Assembly (NCBI RefSeq): GCF_913775355.1
Contig: NZ_CAJYIU010000089.1
Location: 1 to 32,768 of the forward strand
From: an uncultured Aureimonas sp.
GTDB lineage: Bacteria; Pseudomonadota; Alphaproteobacteria; Rhizobiales; Rhizobiaceae
DNA length: 32,768 bases
Direction of reading: 5' to 3'
In this document: piece by piece, positions 31,277 through 32,768 of the stretch
How positions within the stretch are numbered: the first letter of the stretch is position 1
Layout of the letters: each line of letters opens with the position of its first letter
Made by a program: the position numbers and the translations under genes
The notes under the pieces: generated by a model
Told to the model about the DNA's origin: nothing
What the model saw: only the letters and a program-made list of their open reading frames with translations
The model's database searches: none

Positions 31277-32661
31277 GCGCGGTCGCCGTCTTCGATATCG
31301 GCAAGACCAACGTCAAGCTCTTCGCCGCGACCGAGAGCGGCACCATCCTCGAAGAACTCTCCGCGCCAAACCGCGTCCACGACGGCCCGCCCTACCGCCA
31401 CCACGATCTCGAAGCGCTCGAAGGTTGGCTGCTCGACGGGCTCGCCGATCTCGGCCGGCGCCACGCGATCGGGGCGATCGTCGCCTGCTCGCACGGCTCG
31501 GGCGGCGTCCTCGTCGGGCCGGACGGGGCCGCGATGCCGATGATCGACTACGAGCAGGAACCGCCGGCCGGCATCGCGGCGGACTATCCCGTCATGGCGG
31601 GCTCGTTTCGCGACCGGGGCAGCGCGGTGATGCTCGGCTCGGCGCATCTCGCACGCCAGATGCTGTGGCTGGAGCTCGGCTGGCCCGAGGTGTTCGCGCG
31701 TGCGACGGCGTTCCTCGCCCTGCCTCAATACTGGGCCTTCCGCCTCTGCGACGTCGCCGCCAGCGAAGTCACGAGCCTCGCCGCGCAGTCGCATCTGTGG
31801 TCGGGCGCCGACGGACGGCCGACGCCGCTCGTCGCCGAACGCGGCTGGGAACGCCTCCTGCCGCCGATGCGCCCCGCCTTCGAGACGCTCGGCACGCTGA
31901 AGCCGGAACTGGCCGCGCGCTGCGGCCTGCCTCCCGGCATCCGCATCGTGTGCGGCATTCACGATTCCTCGGCCAATCTCTATCGCTATCAGGCCGCAGG
32001 CCTGTCCGACCTCACCGTCATCTCGACCGGCACCTGGATCGTCGCCCTCACCGACCGCACCGGCGTCGACCTTGACACCGAGGCGCCCGGTCTGTCCTGC
32101 AACGCCGACGTCTTCGGCCGGCCGGTGCCGGGCATGCTGACGATGGGCGGCCGCGAGTTCGCCGCCGTCGCGGATGGCGCACGCGGACCGGCCACGCTGG
32201 AGGCGCTGACGCGCTGCGTCGCGAGCCGGACCGTCGCCCTGCCCTCCTTCGGTGCCGACGACGGGCTGTTTCCGGGCACCGCGCGTCGCGGCCGCATCCA
32301 CGGACCGCTGGCCGGCGACCCCTCCGTGCGCTTCACCCTCGCCCTCCTCTACGCGGCCTTCCTCGCCAACCAGTGCCTCCATGCCCTGCCGCCGTCGCGA
32401 ACCGTGGTTCTCGATGGCGGACTGGTGCGCGACCCCCTGTTCGGCGCCATCATGGCGGCGCTGAACCCGGCTGTGCACGTTCTCGTCGACCGGGACCCGC
32501 ACGGCACCGCGACGGGCGCCGCCCTTCTCGCAACGCACGAAACGCGCCGTGGTCCCGCCCCGCTGGCCGCGCAGTCGCCGGACGTGTACGGCCTTCCCGA
32601 CCTTCGCCCCCTCTGGTCGCACTGGCGCGACCTGACCCATCCCGGAGCCCGAGCCTCATGA
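31273..32661 (+). CDS. FGGY-family carbohydrate kinase
   Basis: This is 462 residues from a GTG at 31273, with AGAGGAG 5 bases upstream, overlapping the permease stop. The N-terminal ATPase-fold phosphate-1 motif is VAVFDIGKTNVKLFAAT (4-20), and IGAIVACSHGSGGVLVGPDG is its substrate-side loop. The middle part has IRIVCGIHDSSANLYRY with the catalytic-type Asp and LTVISTGTWIVAL. The C-terminal domain has RTVVLDGGLVRDPLFGAIMAALNPAVHVLVDRDPHGTATGAALLA (adenosine binding). Relatives include L-fuculokinase, rhamnulokinase and LsrK. Given the epimerase and the class II aldolase that follows, phosphorylation of a ketose at C1 is the likely reaction. Its stop overlaps the aldolase start (ATGA). Confidence 0.92.
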   Translation: MSAVAVFDIGKTNVKLFAATESGTILEELSAPNRVHDGPPYRHHDLEALEGWLLDGLADLGRRHAIGAIVACSHGSGGVLVGPDGAAMPMIDYEQEPPAGIAADYPVMAGSFRDRGSAVMLGSAHLARQMLWLELGWPEVFARATAFLALPQYWAFRLCDVAASEVTSLAAQSHLWSGADGRPTPLVAERGWERLLPPMRPAFETLGTLKPELAARCGLPPGIRIVCGIHDSSANLYRYQAAGLSDLTVISTGTWIVALTDRTGVDLDTEAPGLSCNADVFGRPVPGMLTMGGREFAAVADGARGPATLEALTRCVASRTVALPSFGADDGLFPGTARRGRIHGPLAGDPSVRFTLALLYAAFLANQCLHALPPSRTVVLDGGLVRDPLFGAIMAALNPAVHVLVDRDPHGTATGAALLATHETRRGPAPLAAQSPDVYGLPDLRPLWSHWRDLTHPGARAS

Positions 32662-32768
32662 CCACGCGAACCGACGATGCCCTGCGCGAGGAGATGGTCG
32701 CCACCTGCCGCCGCATGAACGAGAGCGGCATCAACCAGGGGACCGCCGGCAACCTGTCGGTGCGCAAC
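32658..32768 (+). CDS. Class II aldolase/adducin-family protein, N-terminus (cut by window end)
   Basis: Only 37 residues are visible: MTTRTDDALREEMVATCRRMNESGINQGTAGNLSVRN. The segment CRRMNESGINQGTAGNLSVR is the conserved opening of class II aldolases such as L-fuculose-1-phosphate and L-ribulose-5-phosphate enzymes (G-x-x-x-G-x-x-GN-x-S-x-R). The ATG overlaps the kinase stop by 4 bases, so it is translationally coupled. It probably splits the phosphorylated ketose into dihydroxyacetone phosphate and an aldehyde. The zinc-binding histidines lie beyond the window. Confidence 0.85.
   Translation, partial: MTTRTDDALREEMVATCRRMNESGINQGTAGNLSVRN

Noticed and set aside
31156-32640. 494-codon minus-strand frame opposite the kinase
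   Set aside because: Antisense shadow; the plus-strand FGGY motifs are in order and overlap neighbours as an operon should.
1-32768. CRISPR arrays, tRNA or rRNA genes, prophage or integrative element ends
   Set aside because: No regularly spaced repeats, cloverleaf-like or rRNA-like sequence, integrase or phage genes were seen; only one decayed IS.

Overview
The window is a GC-rich stretch of bacterial chromosome. Gene content and protein style (EnvZ/CreC-type two-component pairs, LacI-controlled sugar ABC operons, an alphaproteobacterial-type flagellin, DUF4173) suggest an alphaproteobacterium, probably of the Hyphomicrobiales. I cannot assign a genus from the sequence alone. Genes are dense, with many 1-20 base overlaps. 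Two stretches (about 2240-2678 and 6650-8170) are visibly less GC-rich and hold no intact gene.

Layout. (1) 1-2239: end of a catabolic operon with a LacI-family regulator (5' end outside the window), a shikimate-dehydrogenase-like protein with altered substrate-site residues, and a fumarylacetoacetate-hydrolase-family enzyme. (2) 2679-6555, minus strand: a translationally coupled operon of a DUF4173 membrane protein, an OmpR-type response regulator and a CreC-like histidine kinase. (3) 6556-8339: a scar region with a decayed IS5-family transposase and the last ~55 codons of a GDSL arylesterase. (4) 8450-12706: a CPA1 Na+/H+ antiporter, then on the minus strand a Tat-exported SDR oxidoreductase and a secreted Yellow/MRJP-like beta-propeller protein. 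(5) 13015-16780: an 836-residue flagellin with four degenerate repeats in its variable region, and two unrecognised membrane-anchored proteins. (6) 16767-18772, minus strand: a second response regulator/EnvZ-type kinase pair. (7) 19423-23187: a small HNH protein, divergent from a type III polyketide synthase, ICMT-like methyltransferase and DHA2 exporter operon, which is a likely alkylpyrone/alkylresorcinol pathway. (8) 23476-32768: a carbohydrate locus. A cyclase-family hydrolase and a D-tagatose/D-allulose 3-epimerase-type enzyme run leftward. A LacI regulator, sugar-binding protein, dual-NBD ATPase, two permeases, FGGY kinase and the start of a class II aldolase run rightward.

How the genes work together. 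In the last block the order suggests uptake of a ketose (or a sugar converted to one), C3 epimerisation, phosphorylation by the FGGY kinase and retro-aldol cleavage by the class II aldolase. A LacI repressor acting at a compact divergent control region (25394-25576) probably governs both arms. In the polyketide operon the three genes overlap and form a make/methylate/export unit. The two-component operons appear autonomous. No tRNA, rRNA or CRISPR array was seen.

The observations most worth following up are the repeat-expanded flagellin, the PKS-methyltransferase-exporter unit, the Tat-SDR whose YxxxK motif reads YxxxR, the DUF4173/two-component coupling, the AroE-like enzyme with an altered substrate pocket, and a 39-base dyad with a LacI-like core in a gene-free gap.
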